Of a stretch of DNA of 64,000 bases, positions 46,101 to 58,699 are shown one piece after another. The DNA is from Tubulanus polymorphus (Eukaryota; Nemertea; Palaeonemertea; Tubulaniformes; Tubulanidae). The notes beneath the pieces were generated by a model that was given only the letters and a program-made list of their open reading frames with translations, ran no database searches and was not told the DNA's origin. The DNA is taken from the NCBI RefSeq assembly GCF_964204645.1, contig NC_134026.1:17502650-17566649 (forward strand). Reading direction: 5' to 3'. The position numbers and the translations under genes were made by a program. The first letter of the stretch is position 1. Each line of letters opens with the position of its first letter.

Positions 46101-47290
46101 ATACTTATTCGGGCGCCCGAAAATCCCAAGAAGCGATTTCAATGACAGCGTTTTTCCGGTTCCCGGTGCACCGATAGCCACCGTCAGAGGACAGCCGCCA
46201 TACAGTTCAACTATTTCCCGATAGTGCAACGACATTATAACCACTACTAATCATTAGAAGGGCTGGACAAAAATTATGCCTCAAGACCTGTCGCAATAAA
46301 GTCAATAAGTTTCTCAACGGTTCCACGGAAAGTGGCTTTGAAATGACACAAGCCAGTTCATTTTTGGCAACATTTGGCCTTTGATATATGTCTGACACCC
46401 AGACAACGTCCGTACTTGGTGGTATGAAAACACCGTCCTCGTTCAAGAACAGGTCGTTCCCAAGAATCCAAATTCCGTCTATTTTACCGATGCGGAATGC
46501 CGCTCTCCGAGACGGGATCGCGCCGCCTTCCCGCTTCTTATACTGGAAGAGTCTGGCTAGCCTTGAATCACTCAAAGACAGTGATAGATGAAAAAAACGC
46601 ACGTTTATCTGCTTCATGAAAATTTGCTTGTTCATCGTTGACTCCGAAGTGATGAAGCAATCCCTATATTAAGAAATGAAAATATTAATTGGCTTAGCAT
46701 TTTATCTTCATGTTTTAGCCGATAATTCAGTTTCTAGAATATTTGTAATATTTAGTATATATATAGTTATATATTATATTGCATATACATTTTGTTGAAA
46801 TAATATTTATAGAGTAATGGCATAGCCGCAAAAAATTAAGTATAAATCACCATTGCTTCGTTAGATATTATACAATGCACCACTGGAGTGACGTAAAAGG
46901 AAAAAAACGAAACTGTGCAGATCAAAATGTTATCCGTAAGTTGTCGAAATGAATTCACTGGCCAGTAAAAAATAATAATGAAAGTTTTTAGAAGAAAGAA
47001 AAAAATACAAGACAAAATTGCGCGATAAAAATAGCTGCAAGTAATTGTGAAATGATATCGATGATAATAGTAGAGTCTAAGACTTACTTGCATGAGTCAG
47101 AACCCTCGGGCCAAACAGCAATTACATAACCAGAACTTACACCGGCAGTCACTTTGCACTTAATGTCAAATCGAAAATCTGATTGTGGAATGTATTTGTT
47201 CCCTTTGGTCTCCCCAAATGTGTGCTCAATGGTATCCTCAAAAAACTCGCCATCGCCTATCTGAACCCAAGAGACGGGTGTTACAGCCAT
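43163..47290 (-). CDS. Multi-exon P-loop ATPase gene of unknown function (DUF927-like)
   Basis: Exons on the - strand: 47290-47088, 46663-45889, 45801-45695, 45618-45488, 45402-45289, 45084-45034, 44920-44732, 44631-44544, 44444-44272 (stop), all with AG/GT borders. About 610 aa if the frame is continuous. The second exon has IDGIWILGNDLFLNEDG, then Walker A GAPGTGKT, a Walker B-like IPVAVDDPT and a sensor-like TTLIVTTNQ. This layout resembles the DUF927/phage-helicase ATPase group; the function in animals is unknown to me. One apparent +1 frameshift lies near 46245 inside the exon, just before Walker A; dropping one base there makes all phases agree. The start ATG at 47290 directly follows a splice acceptor (TTCTTGTAG), so a 5' UTR exon is likely. 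Five mini-exons and a basic terminal exon (43231-43163, ends TTRLRRK) lie beyond the 44272 stop; how they join this frame is unresolved. Confidence 0.6.
43383..44178 (-). repeat. 146-bp tandem repeats, each holding a 57-nt phase-0 mini-exon
   Basis: Five mini-exons at 43538-43594, 43684-43740, 43830-43886, 43976-44032 and 44122-44178. Each has a TTTTAG acceptor and AAG|GTATTG donor and reads NEEGKANDMPPKQVEAIEK (last one ...GEANDMPPKQAEVIEK). Exon and flanking intron repeat together, nearly identical between copies. A related 66-nt exon (43448-43383, NQEGKQSRATNVQPKRTKAK...) and a degenerate sixth copy with a 4-base insertion (~44259-44320) border them. All are 0-0 phase, so any number could be used without changing frame. 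They probably encode a charged tail for the ATPase gene. Confidence 0.8.
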
Positions 47291-47690
47291 CTACAAGAAA
47301 AATGTTGAAATTTAAGACATTGGAGATCGGATTTTGAATCCATCTTCCCCGAGTCCCGTCATGGGACCGACTGTTTCGATACCGCTGAAAAGTAGTACCT
47401 ATTATCTAAGGATGAAGCACTGATTTACTGATTTACTGTATTCCAGATTTTGTCGAATACCATGAATATTGTAGAGTGTGTCCAAAAAATTATTTAGAAG
47501 TTAATATATAATTTTTAATGAATGTTTTTGAAAGATTACTAATCAGTAGGATGTCTTCTTTGAATATCTAAGACTAATTATGAAGCAATCGGTGTCAAAT
47601 CATGAGATATTAAATTAGGCTGTTTACTTATTATGTTGTCAAATAATCTTTCCAAGAAAGCTCAATTGATATAATCACTCGAAAAAGCTT

Positions 47691-48040
47691 CAATTACAAT
47701 TACAATTATAATCAGTTTATTGCTCCACAAAATTTACAGAATTCATACGAACACGGTTTAAATGAGATGAAATACATGAATATATACTTATCAATCAATT
47801 GACAATAGTTTAAGGCGGACATCGAACAGTACATATTTAATACGAGTTAGAGAAACTTTGATCCTTGCTGTATCAAGCGAGACAGGTTACAGAGCTGTTT
47901 GCTCTTAGAATTGAATAATTGTATCAATTTGCAGGTATGGTTTAATGAACAGGGTGCGAAGATTCTGAAGGAAAGGGCATTCTAGAACACAGTGGTACTC
48001 ATCCCCAATGATTTTCAAAACCAAGTGATGACTATAGAAA
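47691..48040 (-). pseudogene. 3' end of a LINE retrotransposon
   Basis: On the - strand a short frame reads IGDEYHCVLECPFLQNLR, the GDE-x-H-x(4)-CP-x(3)-LR pattern found near the C-terminus of many LINE reverse transcriptases. A frameshift follows, then SKQLCNLSRLIQQG, then an AT-rich 3' UTR ending in TAATTGTAATTG repeats (plus strand 47694-47712). It is 5'-truncated. It lies in the probable first intron of the ATPase gene. Confidence 0.65.
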
Positions 48041-48199
48041 ATCTGACAAAAAGAACTACCTTTTATGTAATTTACGTCCTAAAGTGTACTAAACTTGTTT
48101 CCAAAATGTAAGATTCAACAAATAACAGCAAATCCATGAAAAATGAATGACATAAAATCATCGACTTAGAAGTAATTTTAACTAAATATGGGAACTAGT

Positions 48200-51100
48200 T
48201 ATTGTAACTTAAATACTGACCATGAATGTATGGAATTTATATCCGATAGATTGACTTCATTAAATGATGATGAATTAAAATTAAGAACCGGATTTATAAT
48301 CATGGTAAAAATGAAGATAGTCATCACGATATAGAAATTGTAGTTGTATACGAGCTATGTTTAAGTTAATTCAATAATAAGAATCCGAAATATGACTTAT
48401 CTGGACAATTTAATTGGTCCCCATGAATAAACTAAAGCATTGAATTATGAAATTGACTAAAATAGAAAATATAAATTGTGGAATTAAAATAAAGTATGAA
48501 AATGAATCAAACGTATCCTTTCTCCGCTGTTTTTACTATAAAAACTAACTGCTAGCTGAGATAATATCCTATATAAAATGTAAGAAAAAAGTATATTGAT
48601 TAATCTCAGAATACCCGACATAAAAAAATCTGGAATTTTGAAACACCGAATAATTCTAAAATTAATTATTACAGACGTCTTTAAAACATAACAAAATTTA
48701 AGAGAAAAAAAGAAGTTTAGGAAGAGAATATGTCGATGAGCAACCTGAAAAAAATGTATTAACAATGCAGATTCTAAAACTATTTCTAATATAAGCCTTG
48801 TATTCATTAGAGATTAAAGATAAAATTGATATACTCGAAACATAGTATTAAAATTGGTCCTACAGCTATCAATTCAGGTATACCAAGGTATAACACCAGA
48901 AGAATATATCGTAATAATGTATTAATATAATGAACAAATAAAGGATTTAGTAACGGCTGTTGATCATATAATTAGTATGTATTAGTAATCTTCATTAAAT
49001 CTGATGAAAAAGTAGAGCTTAATATTCAAACATGTTTCGGAGAAATTGAATTTAAACAAAATGGATAAAGATTAGATTATATGTTCAATGAATTTAAACG
49101 TCATATTGAAGAGAGGTATTTCCCAGATTGATTATCATTTGATGAAACAATATAATCAGATCTTAATACTCATGATAATGCAAAAAAGAATTTCGCAGAC
49201 TACATCCTGATGTTGAAAATGCTTGTTCTAGAATAACGAATTATCGTAAATATGAATACCAACTCCTAGTTACTACACCAGTAAGCATATACTATAATAT
49301 ATAATTTATTCCTAAAATATCAAGATTTAATGATTTAAAAATAAACATGTGCTTGAAAACCATGATAAAAATGTATTTCTGTAGAAAGTATATACCTAAT
49401 TTCATGATTGAAAATATGCTAAGAATTATGTGAGGATATTCTAAAATTGATTATACCCAAAAATAAAGAAATAAATCAAAATTAACTAATTATGAATTTA
49501 AAGATATAGTTCCATTTATCATATATGGGGATTTATATTATATATGGGAATCATTAAAAGATTATTAGATGCTGATAGAAAAGAAATTATTGAAAAAGAC
49601 AAATCATCAAAATCATTAGATGACAGGAAATAATGATAAGGAATAATGATAACGCAATACAAAATCATCCAATTATAAGTCGTACAATTAAATAGTTCAA
49701 AGAGCCGCTGCCTATGGAATATATATCATTATCTATATGAAAGTCAATATATGTATATTTATCGTCGTTAATAAATTTCATAATAAAATTATTGAATTAG
49801 AATGTGATTTTCAAATTATTAAGTGAAAATAAAAGATTAGTAATGACACCCTAAAGATTAGGTTGATTATAACTCATTATCTGTTATGTTTTGAATAATT
49901 TAAATAATCAAATCATTGTTATTATTGTGAAGAACAGCTTTGATTAAAAGGTACGCATTCATGATCATTTACCGGTAAATACGTAATGTTGCACACGAAA
50001 ATTCTAATTTACAAACTAAGAAAGAGTTCATTTTGTCCATTTTCCATAATTTAACTACAGGAAATCGCACTCATTTGTTTATGAAATAACTATCTGGAAA
50101 TCTAGGTACAATTAATCAAGAAATTGAAGAATAAAATGCAATTATTGAAAAAATCTACGAAAAGCTATTCTAATAGCTAAAACATCAGAGAATTATTCAT
50201 CATATCAATGCGATTACGAGATTTTTATAGATTTTTTAGGACGTTCATTGTCTAATTAAGCAAAATGTTTAGCAGATAATGATTTTATAATAACATTTAA
50301 TTGGATATTACTATCCAAATATTAGCGCAATTTCTAACTGATTTAATAAAACACACGATCATTGTTAAGTAAATGATTCATTTAAATTAACTGAATTATC
50401 AAAAGCAATTTTAAGATGTGTATGTAAAAGGTGAAGTTTGTAATAGAACATTAACTTTACTTGACCTTAGGTGTATTAAAGCAAATGATTATTATAAACT
50501 GATATATAGAATGAAAATAATCTACGTGGATGCGCAATTTCATATCTTAAAAATGCCGATTGACCCTGATATTTCCTTAATTGGTAGATTTCGTTTGATT
50601 TTTTAATGTCATGTCCTTTCAAACCCTCCACACCTGCTGGGAGCGAAACAGGGGGTTTATATTTTGAAATTGGAAATCGAAGTACAGATATAGTTGTGTG
50701 ATCGGCGCCCAACTATTTCTTTTTAGTTAATTAAAAATATCCTGACAGAATAAAATCTAAATATCTAAAAATCTACGTCATTGTCCTGAACGTATGAATG
50801 TCAATGATAGTTAACTAAGCGATTATCAGGAGAAAACAAAATCCAAAGACCAATACGATATCTAAAACAATTTCGTGAATTTTTTTTCCAAATTAATGAA
50901 TAATATTTTCTAATTAAAACATCCGAGAATACTAGAAACCGAAATGAAATAGAATTGGTAAATAATCCTGAAAGATTACGACATTTACAATCGAGCCCCA
51001 GACATTTAGGAAATAAAAGATTTGAGGATTTTCTAACGACGGTAAAACTGAAAAGAACGTACATGAAGTTTAACTTTACATTTATTGGTTCAACCGTATT

Positions 51101-51250
51101 AGCAAAATCTAACTTGTAAATGCATTGTTTCTATTATAATGTTACTATACCATTTGAATAGCATATCGGAATTCTATATTTCGACGGCCGATACGCCAAA
51201 TATTATCAAAATGTAATAAGATGTTAATTAGAAGAATATTAGAAGGTTAA
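48200..51250 (+). pseudogene. Decayed protein-primed type-B DNA polymerase (Polinton/adintovirus-like)
   Basis: No long frame survives, but + strand pieces match this polymerase family in the right order. They are: an N-terminal part (~48220-49170, e.g. NTHDNAKKNFADY), an exonuclease-I-like VPFIIYGD (49509-49532), an exonuclease-II-like FHNLTTG...HLFMK (50041-50086), NLRHCPERMNVND (~50768-50806), a palm/finger part with KTSENTRNRNEIELVNNPE (~50916-50972), FLTTVKLKRTYMKFNF and YFD near 51180. Many stops and frame changes break it, about every 50-100 bases in places. Such enzymes replicate Polinton/Maverick elements and adintoviruses from a protein-primed end. I see no integrase, capsid or terminal repeats, so it is a fragment. 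It probably lies in the ATPase gene's first intron, opposite strand. Confidence 0.75.
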
Positions 51251-51482
51251 ACACGAGTATTCAAAATAGGATTTGTTTTCACCAAATTCGTAATATACAC
51301 AATGCATATTTCCGTGATTGCGTGAACTGAGTACCACGAGTTATCACTACTAATATTCACACATCTAAAAATGTATTCAAAAAGCTAATCAAAAAGTGTG
51401 ATTATCTGACGTCCATGCTTGTTGTCGATGCAATATTTTGAGTAATATTATATCACATCACGCCTATATGAAGAATACTTAC

Positions 51483-51650
51483 CACGATCGAGTTACTCTT
51501 TCGATTCCCTCCTCTGTTAAAGTCAGTTCTGACAAGATCACCTTTCTTCTAGCGCAAGACTGAATGTACTATGAAATCACCTGAATATCTGATCACCTTG
51601 GAATTTCTCCTACACAACAACAATACTGATCTGGCGGAGCTCACCTTTTA
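51483..51650 (-). other. Possible 5' UTR exon of the ATPase gene
   Basis: The - strand ends in a strong donor, GATCGTG|GTAAGTATTC, at 51483. The sequence upstream is less AT-rich than its surroundings and holds no ATG in that orientation. It would splice to the acceptor at 47291, making a ~4.2-kb intron that contains the PolB fossil and LINE end. No transcript evidence is available. Confidence 0.35.
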
Positions 51651-52269
51651 TTGACAAGGAGTCAAAAACATAAAATTATAAAATTCAGCGATTGGGCCAA
51701 TTTATGAATTGTTTCAACCCACTGAATAATCATTAACTGTCACCGCCAAGTGTGGGCGTGCCACACACGTGCGATACTGCGCTGCAATGAGGTAACGTAA
51801 TTAATGTCAACATATGAACCTAATCAAAATCAAAAGTTCATTAAAAAATGTTTTGGAGTCATCGATAAAAATCCGCAAGACGAGTGGTTTTGTGTGTGGT
51901 GACCGAAAAAATGGCCAAGGACGTAACACAATAAGACCATGGAAAATGCCCAGCAAAAAATGGCCAAAAAATTTACCAGCTAAGAAAATCACCCGAAGAA
52001 AATAAAAATCGTTAACAAACATTGAATTTCCCAAAATGTCAGCATGGCGTTGTCTTTCAACATTTTCGTGGAAAGCTCTACTAATGAAACAAATTATTTT
52101 TCGAAAATTAATTTTGTTTGAATAGTTTTTTCTCAGACGCGCATTTATACATTTAGTGTTCTGTGAAATTTTACTTACTGTGGAGCAAATAAACTAAACT
52201 GAAACTAAGAAATGATTTCACAGCCAATTCCGAGGTAAACCCCGTAAATATAGGTTGATAATATGCCCA

Positions 52270-52960
52270 GGTTAAAAATCCCATCGGTAGAAATTTCCCG
52301 ATAAAAATGGTACATGGAAAATTTCGTTAAAATCTAACATCAATTCAATAAATTCCCCCAAATTTGATGTCACCGCAAATTTCAAGAATACACTTCAATA
52401 TACTAATGTTAAAAAAGTTGAATAGCTTTCAAAAAAATCAAAATTTCCGTTGTGTTTTTTCGTTCTAGTATTCACCTTGGGTAATCTTTGACTTTTGAAT
52501 GTAGATAAAAATGTTCCGGGAATAATTGTCCCATAAGGTAGAAAAAGATATCATTACTAGGTTAGTAAAATTCACATCAAAACAACACCAGAGAACAAAC
52601 TTGTTAATTGTGTAAATTGCACACTAACGATAAAAAAGAATTCATTGAGTGACCATGAGAATTTAAGGCCTAGAATTTTGGCAATTTTGCCTATTGAGAA
52701 CATGTGAACTCATTACATGATACATCAAATTTAAGAAGATGTTACATTTATAATACAAAAAATTACATCAAATTGGAACAATTATTTGTAATCAAATGTT
52801 AAGATTGTTAATAAAATGTATTACCAAGTTTGTTCTCTGGTGTTATTATGATGTGAAATTAACAACAATACCAATTTAGTAATCATAGACTGGGATTTTT
52901 TTTCCAGGGACATTTTTTTCCCTGGGATATTTTTTCCGGGGACATATTTTCAGACACTGG
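52270..52960. mobile_element. MITE(s) with inverted ends and AAAAATxxCC sub-repeats
   Basis: TAGTAAAATTCACATCAAAA...CACCAGAGAACAAACTTG (52563-52604) is matched in reverse by CAAGTTTGTTCTCTGGTGTT (52828-52847) and following bases. Outside lie sub-repeats AAAAATCCCATCGG/AAAATGTTCCGGG and GGGATTTTTTTTCCAGGGAC. A second right-hand end is at 54226-54335. Same style as the Mutator-like elements nearby. Confidence 0.6.
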
Positions 52961-53177
52961 ACCCTTAGTTATACCTTGGTTTGCTTAGTTAAATTAGTTT
53001 GCTATATGAATCATCACACAATTTAAACCTCTCCTTAGAGGATCTATGATCATAGTCTGCACCCTAATTGTTTAATATCTCTTGTTGAAATAAAAGTTAA
53101 TGGATTAAAAGTTAATGATTACCACTAAGTGTAATTTTACCACTGCTTGTCACTTATTGAGACTTTCCTAGGTTATC

Positions 53178-53260
53178 ATTATTATTATAATTATTATACG
53201 ATATTTATATAGCGCCTTAATCCAAAAATGGCTCTTAAGCGCTTTACAAATAAAAACATT
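53178..53260. repeat. Short dispersed TATAGCGCC...AAGCGCTTTAC repeat
   Basis: TTTATATAGCGCCTTAATCC and CTCTTAAGCGCTTTACAAAT, preceded by an (ATT)n-like run, form a repeat type common in invertebrate genomes. A weaker relative is near 62020. Confidence 0.5.
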
Positions 53261-53539
53261 AAGCTTACTTAGGGTTACTCATAATGAGTACACGGTACAC
53301 GGTAAAAATGGTAACAGGCAAAAATCACCCCGGTAAAAATCCCCCCCAAATTTGATTCATTGAGTGACCATGAGAATTTTAGGCCTAGGGTGTCGGCATT
53401 AATTAATTTTGCCTGTTGCCATTTTGCCTGAACTCATTACATGATACTTCAAATTAAAGAAGATGTTACATTTATAATACAAATTATTACATCAAAGTAG
53501 AGCCATTTTGTAATGAAATGTTAACATTGTTATCAAAAT

Positions 53540-54215
53540 GGGTGAACGGAAAAAATGGCCAAGGAAAAAATGGACAGGAAAAATGGCCGAGGAAAGAATG
53601 GCAAAAGGAATATTTGCCTAGGAAAAAATGGCGAAGTAAAAAATGGCTACGGAAAAAAGGCCAAGGAAGAATAAATGGAAAACTGACTGTCATTTTATTA
53701 ACTATCATGAAATAATAATCCGATGTTTTGGCATGTCACTTTCTGAGATTCCTGAATTAGTTTAGGTAGATTTACGATGATCATATCTCACTTTGATGTT
53801 ATCAGAAACTGCACCAGTTTGCTATAAAATCACCACACAATTTCGATGCATATACCTTTGATCATTTGAGACAATCTGTGCCCTAATAGCTTACTTGGAT
53901 GTTTTGAATTATTAACTTAGTTATTTTATTAAGTTTAAATTCAATACTAGTAAGTTTATTCATTGACCACTTGCATGATAGTTCTTGATATATTCATCAT
54001 ATGTAATGAAATGAAATGTAAGCTCATCACATTTCGGAACTCATTAATACCGATTTTGATTGTTTTAAGCCCATGAAAAATATATGATGTCATTAAATTG
54101 AAAGCTTAATGTTTTATTAATATTAGCAGTAGTTCTCATAAATTTTCCTTGGCCTTTTTTTCCGTGGCCATTTTTTCCTGGCCATTTTTACATTGGCCAT
54201 TTTTTCCTACATTCA
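53540..54215. mobile_element. Mutator-like MITE, AATGGCCAAGGAAAA sub-repeat ends (copy 1)
   Basis: The left end repeats AAAAAATGGCCAAGG with variation (53548-53670), and the right end is the inverse, CCTTGGCC/GGCCATTTTTTCC (54146-54212). Further copies begin at 59775 and 60738. Short frames such as 53518-53715 translate the sub-repeats and are not proteins. Confidence 0.75.
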
Positions 54216-55795
54216 TTAATATGTATTACCAAGTTTGTTCTCTGGTGTTATTATGATGTGAAATCAGGAAGATTACCAACTTACTAATAATAGACAGACT
54301 GGGATAGTTTTTTCGGGGACATATGAGGGTATTCTGGGTGGGGGGATTCTGGGTGTGGGATTTTGGGCGTATCCCCATTTTTACCGTATACCATTTGAAA
54401 TGTGCGATGAACCCTCAGGTACTAATTTAGTATCTATGAACCGTTGATTTGTAGTATGTTATAATTCAAATGGTATATACTTAAGTTAATATCCTTTATA
54501 AGGGCGCCAGAAACAATTTCAGTAATTTGTAAGGATAATGAGAAAGAAAGACAAACAATTTTCAAGTGTGAATTGTGATTATGTGATAGTTCAACATGTG
54601 TTAAAATTCATCACAAAGCAGATTCTATCCAATTCAGTGTAACGATGTCTCCTTAAACAATGGTGACTGGGCGCCGAAATATTTGATTTGTTTATTCAAC
54701 TTGCATTCTAATTTCTTGCAGTCCTTTGAATACTGATAACATTAACCAACTGGGGAATAATTGGACAGTAAGTGTCTGCCTGGCAACCCAACTTCCATGT
54801 CAAATGACTGTTAAACAATGCACTTTCCTCACACCTTGGAGTAAGTCTGATTACTCCAAGCACAATAAGCCAGGTGTTATTGATATGTAAAATCCCCCCC
54901 CCCCGGAAATGATGCAAATTAAATTAACTCATGATTATTGCCAAGGTAGTTGTGTTTTGTCGCATCCGCCTGTTTGTTATCGGTTAGCATATTAACTCTA
55001 TAAGATATGAACAGATTGCCGCAAAATTTCTTAAACTTTTAAGCTTATCTATTTACACGATTGTTGGAAAAAATGCCACCAGAAAAAAAATTATCTTGAA
55101 CTCACTTCAGAGCAACCGGCACCAGTACCCTTAAAATATATATTCGATCCGAAGTAGCCGTCGATCAATGGGATACCGGCAACACGGCGCAACTAAATAA
55201 TTTAACATTTCATTTCTCTCTCAGTATGGTATTGATTTCACTGAAAATTGATTTACTAATCAGACTTTTGACTCGAAGTCAGGCCCGTAGCAAGGAGTAA
55301 AATGGCGATGAAGCTGCCTTGGGATCAGATAGACGCCTTAATTAGAGAAAAAAACACCTTAAAGAAGTTTATTGAAATTGAAGCGCGGTTACCCAGTGCC
55401 ACTAGCGACCCGGCGGGTTATCGCTGAATCATCATTCCCATCATTCCCTCTTATCAGTAGCCTTGCCGGTATCCCATTGGATGGTTGGAAAACCAGTTTG
55501 AATGTTGTCTCCATGATAAGGCGACTTCAGTAAACAGAGCTATTCTGTTCTTTCGTGAATCTCGATTTTCCAACATCAAAAAATGCGAAAAAAATCAAAA
55601 CAATTCTTACCTAGGTACGACGGCAATGAATGCATTGGGAATGTGGAAGCTGAACAGCCGAAGGCAGCGGCCTTCACTGCTGGAAAGGTAATGTTTCTTT
55701 ATATAATTTTTAGACCTCGCAAAATAGTAATGATCCGTGCTGTTTATTAAGTCAATATGATATCCCTATTTGCTGTGGTTGTAGGGAAAAAAATC

Positions 55796-56058
55796 GGTTA
55801 GCGGTAAAAATCCCCTTGGTACAAATCCCTTGGTAAAAACCCCCTTGGTAAAAATCCCCTAGGTAAAAATCCCCAATTCTTCAAAGTAGGTAAAAATCCC
55901 CCTTCTTCTGAATGGAGTGTAAGTAGACACAATATTAAGCTCAATTAATTCATATTATTGATACATATATCTAATGTATTCATATTTTACTGTGGAATGT
56001 CTAAATCTTGAATATCTTGAATATCTGATGTATTCAAGGGTTTTTTTTACCTACAACC
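55796..56058. mobile_element. Short MITE with GGTAAAAATCCCC sub-repeat ends
   Basis: It starts GGTTAGCGGTAAAAATCCCC, followed by four or five GGTAAAAATCCCCTTG sub-repeats, and ends TTTTTACCTACAACC. A partial second array follows (56070-56165). Same family as 59967-60478 and 63068-63831. Boundaries are less certain because copies are nested. Confidence 0.6.
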
Positions 56059-56986
56059 CTATATCCTTGGAAAGGATCCCCTGGCTCAAAATCATCTAGG
56101 TAATTATCTCCTGGGTAAAAATCGCCTAGGTAAAAATACCAAAATATTTACAGTACGTAAAAATCCTCATTTGGTGACTTTAAGGAACATTTCAAAGCAA
56201 AATGTTTCTCCAATGTTATTCATTTGAAATGTTTGAACTGGTGGTCGTTTGAACTGCGCAATGAAATCTTTTGTTAGGATAAATTCTTAAGTAAACTCTT
56301 AGAATGAAATAAATTATTAACATTGTGGTATATTTGAGCGGTGAACTGAAAGGTGTACGTTCAAAATCCCATAGATAAAAATCCCACAAGTCAAAATCCC
56401 ATAGTCAACATCCCATTGTTCATAATCCCACATATTATGATCAAAATCCCATATATTTTTATTATATACTATGGGGTATCTTATTTTTTACTATACAGTG
56501 CCGAATACTGTAGAAATATGTATATGTTAATAGAATATAACCTATATGCTGTATATAGGGCCTAATATAGGCTAATGAATGAATACAGATTGGTCTTTGA
56601 TCTAGAGGATTAGACTAATTATGATATGCTTTGATCAAAGGTGATTAAGTTGAGATTAATCAGTGTTTAGTTAACCATAGCTATAGACAGGAAAAACCAT
56701 AAGGAAAGGAAAACTAAAAGAAATGATAAGATAAGAATTACGTATACTCAATTTTCTACTATAAACTTCTAATAATATTCTATTATTCACAGTTTCATTC
56801 AGTACAATTCTGTCTCACATACATTAATCATTCTAAACACTTATTCTAAATCATTCTATATACAAACTTGGAAAAAACGATATATTATCACAAATCAGCA
56901 CATTTTCTTTTCAGTATAGCATCTATTATAAACTAATTTCAGACAGACAGGACGGATCTCGAGATTTAACTGGAAGATCTCACGAA

Positions 56987-58675
56987 TTAACACAAGAGGC
57001 GCATATTGTGTGAAATGCCTCTCAAAAACTGTGGAACACGTTTTTGTCCATTATCAAAGTCCTGACATTGCCCAACGTTGTCAAGAGCAATCAATGCAGA
57101 CACAGAAGCATTGTCCATTTGAAATGCATTTATGGTTCTCCAAATTGAGGGATGACGATGTCCCACCATGTTAAAATATTTACAATTCCAAGATTCACAG
57201 ATATTATTGGTCCTTGCACTTCCGGTTAATGTAGCATGATTCACATTCCACAACTCTAACGAATACAACGGATTTATCCTCTTCAAGCGCATTATTCCAT
57301 TAGGCGCACGAACACTTTTATATCCACCATTGACATATGTAGCATCAAAATAACCTAGTAATTCCAATGCATCATCTGGCGCAACACTACAGATATATGT
57401 AAGTCCTTCTTTAACATATGCCACAGGAAGGAATGCTAAACCGAAAATCATTCCAACAAACAGACGGAACTCCTCATCCTCTCGATACTGCTTTGCGAGT
57501 CCTAGTTGCTGCACCTTTCTCCAAACCGACTGAGTCAAATGGAAGAAACACCCTTTCATCTGAACCTGATTATCGAACAATACTCCCACTGCGTTGTGTA
57601 TTGCTTTCTCAAAATCAGCCATGATGACTTCTGGCTCCGGGAAGATGCTTCTTTGTTCACACTCGTCTAAGAGAATCTGCAAATACAAAAAATAAAATAC
57701 TAAGTTAAATCATGAAACTAAATATATGAAGTTCTATTTAATATGAGATGGGCATCTTGTCACTGTCTTTATGGTCTATCACTGACATTACCACCGTCCA
57801 TATACCAATTCAATATTGCAAATCATATTCTACACCAGCTGTAAATAAACTTGAAAAAAGAATATATAACTAACCTGTAACATTTCCTCGTATGTAGCTT
57901 GGTCTTTCTTTTCTAATAAACAATAGGCGACCGTAACTGCTGTTTCCCCAATCGGGACCCGTATCACGTAAACTTGCTCGAACATTGATGGTGCCATGGC
58001 GAAGTTCCCATCCATAAACCATTCTCGAGCATTCCCAAGTCTTTCTATACCATCATCTGCGGCGAATACTACAACCCTCCGTCCAGTATGTCCATTGTCT
58101 TTCAGGAGAAACCGATTTCCACTGCCTTCTGATGTCTCCATCCATTTACCATCTATCACCAATTCATTCAAATCTTTTGGTTCTTTTGGTAAGTTTCTCC
58201 GTTTCTCGCGTCTTATCATCTGCTTACAGACTGCCGAACTTGGTATCTGGGCGAGAACATCTTCTTCATGTATAGACGCTATAACATCAGAGTATATTTG
58301 TACTGGATTTGCTGCTACCGAATCTGCCGCCTTTCTTTTCATCTCCAGTCTGGTCTTAGTGACAGTTATTGCTTTGTCATCTGTGGGATGGTCGTGTGGC
58401 ACAGTTTCTCTCGGATTTTGCATCTCTGTGTCTGTTACTAATGTTCCCTTGCAGCAACCTGATCGATTCTTAACACAATTCCATCTTATCTGCTTCGGTG
58501 TCGAATATTTCTTGACGTACATGTAACCATTGAGACATATCTTGAATCCACCTTTAGAAGTTTTAACTATTTCTGATGCCATCTTAACGTATTGATAGCT
58601 GTTAAGAGACTGATATAATTTGCTAAGTTTTGGCCCCTTTTTATAGCAGTATAGCCATGAGTGATAAGTGTTCAA
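56987..58675 (-). CDS. MULE transposase with FLYWCH zinc finger, two exons
   Basis: Exons 58675-57875 and 57676-56987, joined by a 198-nt intron (CAG|GTTAGT donor, TTTGCAG acceptor, phase 0), give 496 aa with no internal stop. A FLYWCH-like zinc finger spans ~residues 40-97: GYMYVKKYSTPKQIRWNC...CCKGTL...HDHP supplies the Cys/His ligands. The MULE/DDE domain has Asp222 (EWFMDGNFAM), Asp288 (VIMADFEKAI) and Glu428 (RTNNICESWN), with a conserved GCFFHLTQSVWRKVQ between. All three catalytic acids are present. The enzyme would cut out and insert the element at 56361-59773. The first ATG at 58675 is used; the one at 58582 (MASEIV) is also possible. A host-domesticated FLYWCH gene is the alternative, but the surrounding inverted ends favour a transposon. 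Confidence 0.9.
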
Positions 58676-58699
58676 GTAATTAAAAAATCATAATTGCAT

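Noticed and set aside
53518-53715. Lysine/asparagine-rich frame with WPRKNGQGK repeats
   Set aside because: It is a translation of MITE end sub-repeats; the same pattern occurs at 51814 and 60643.
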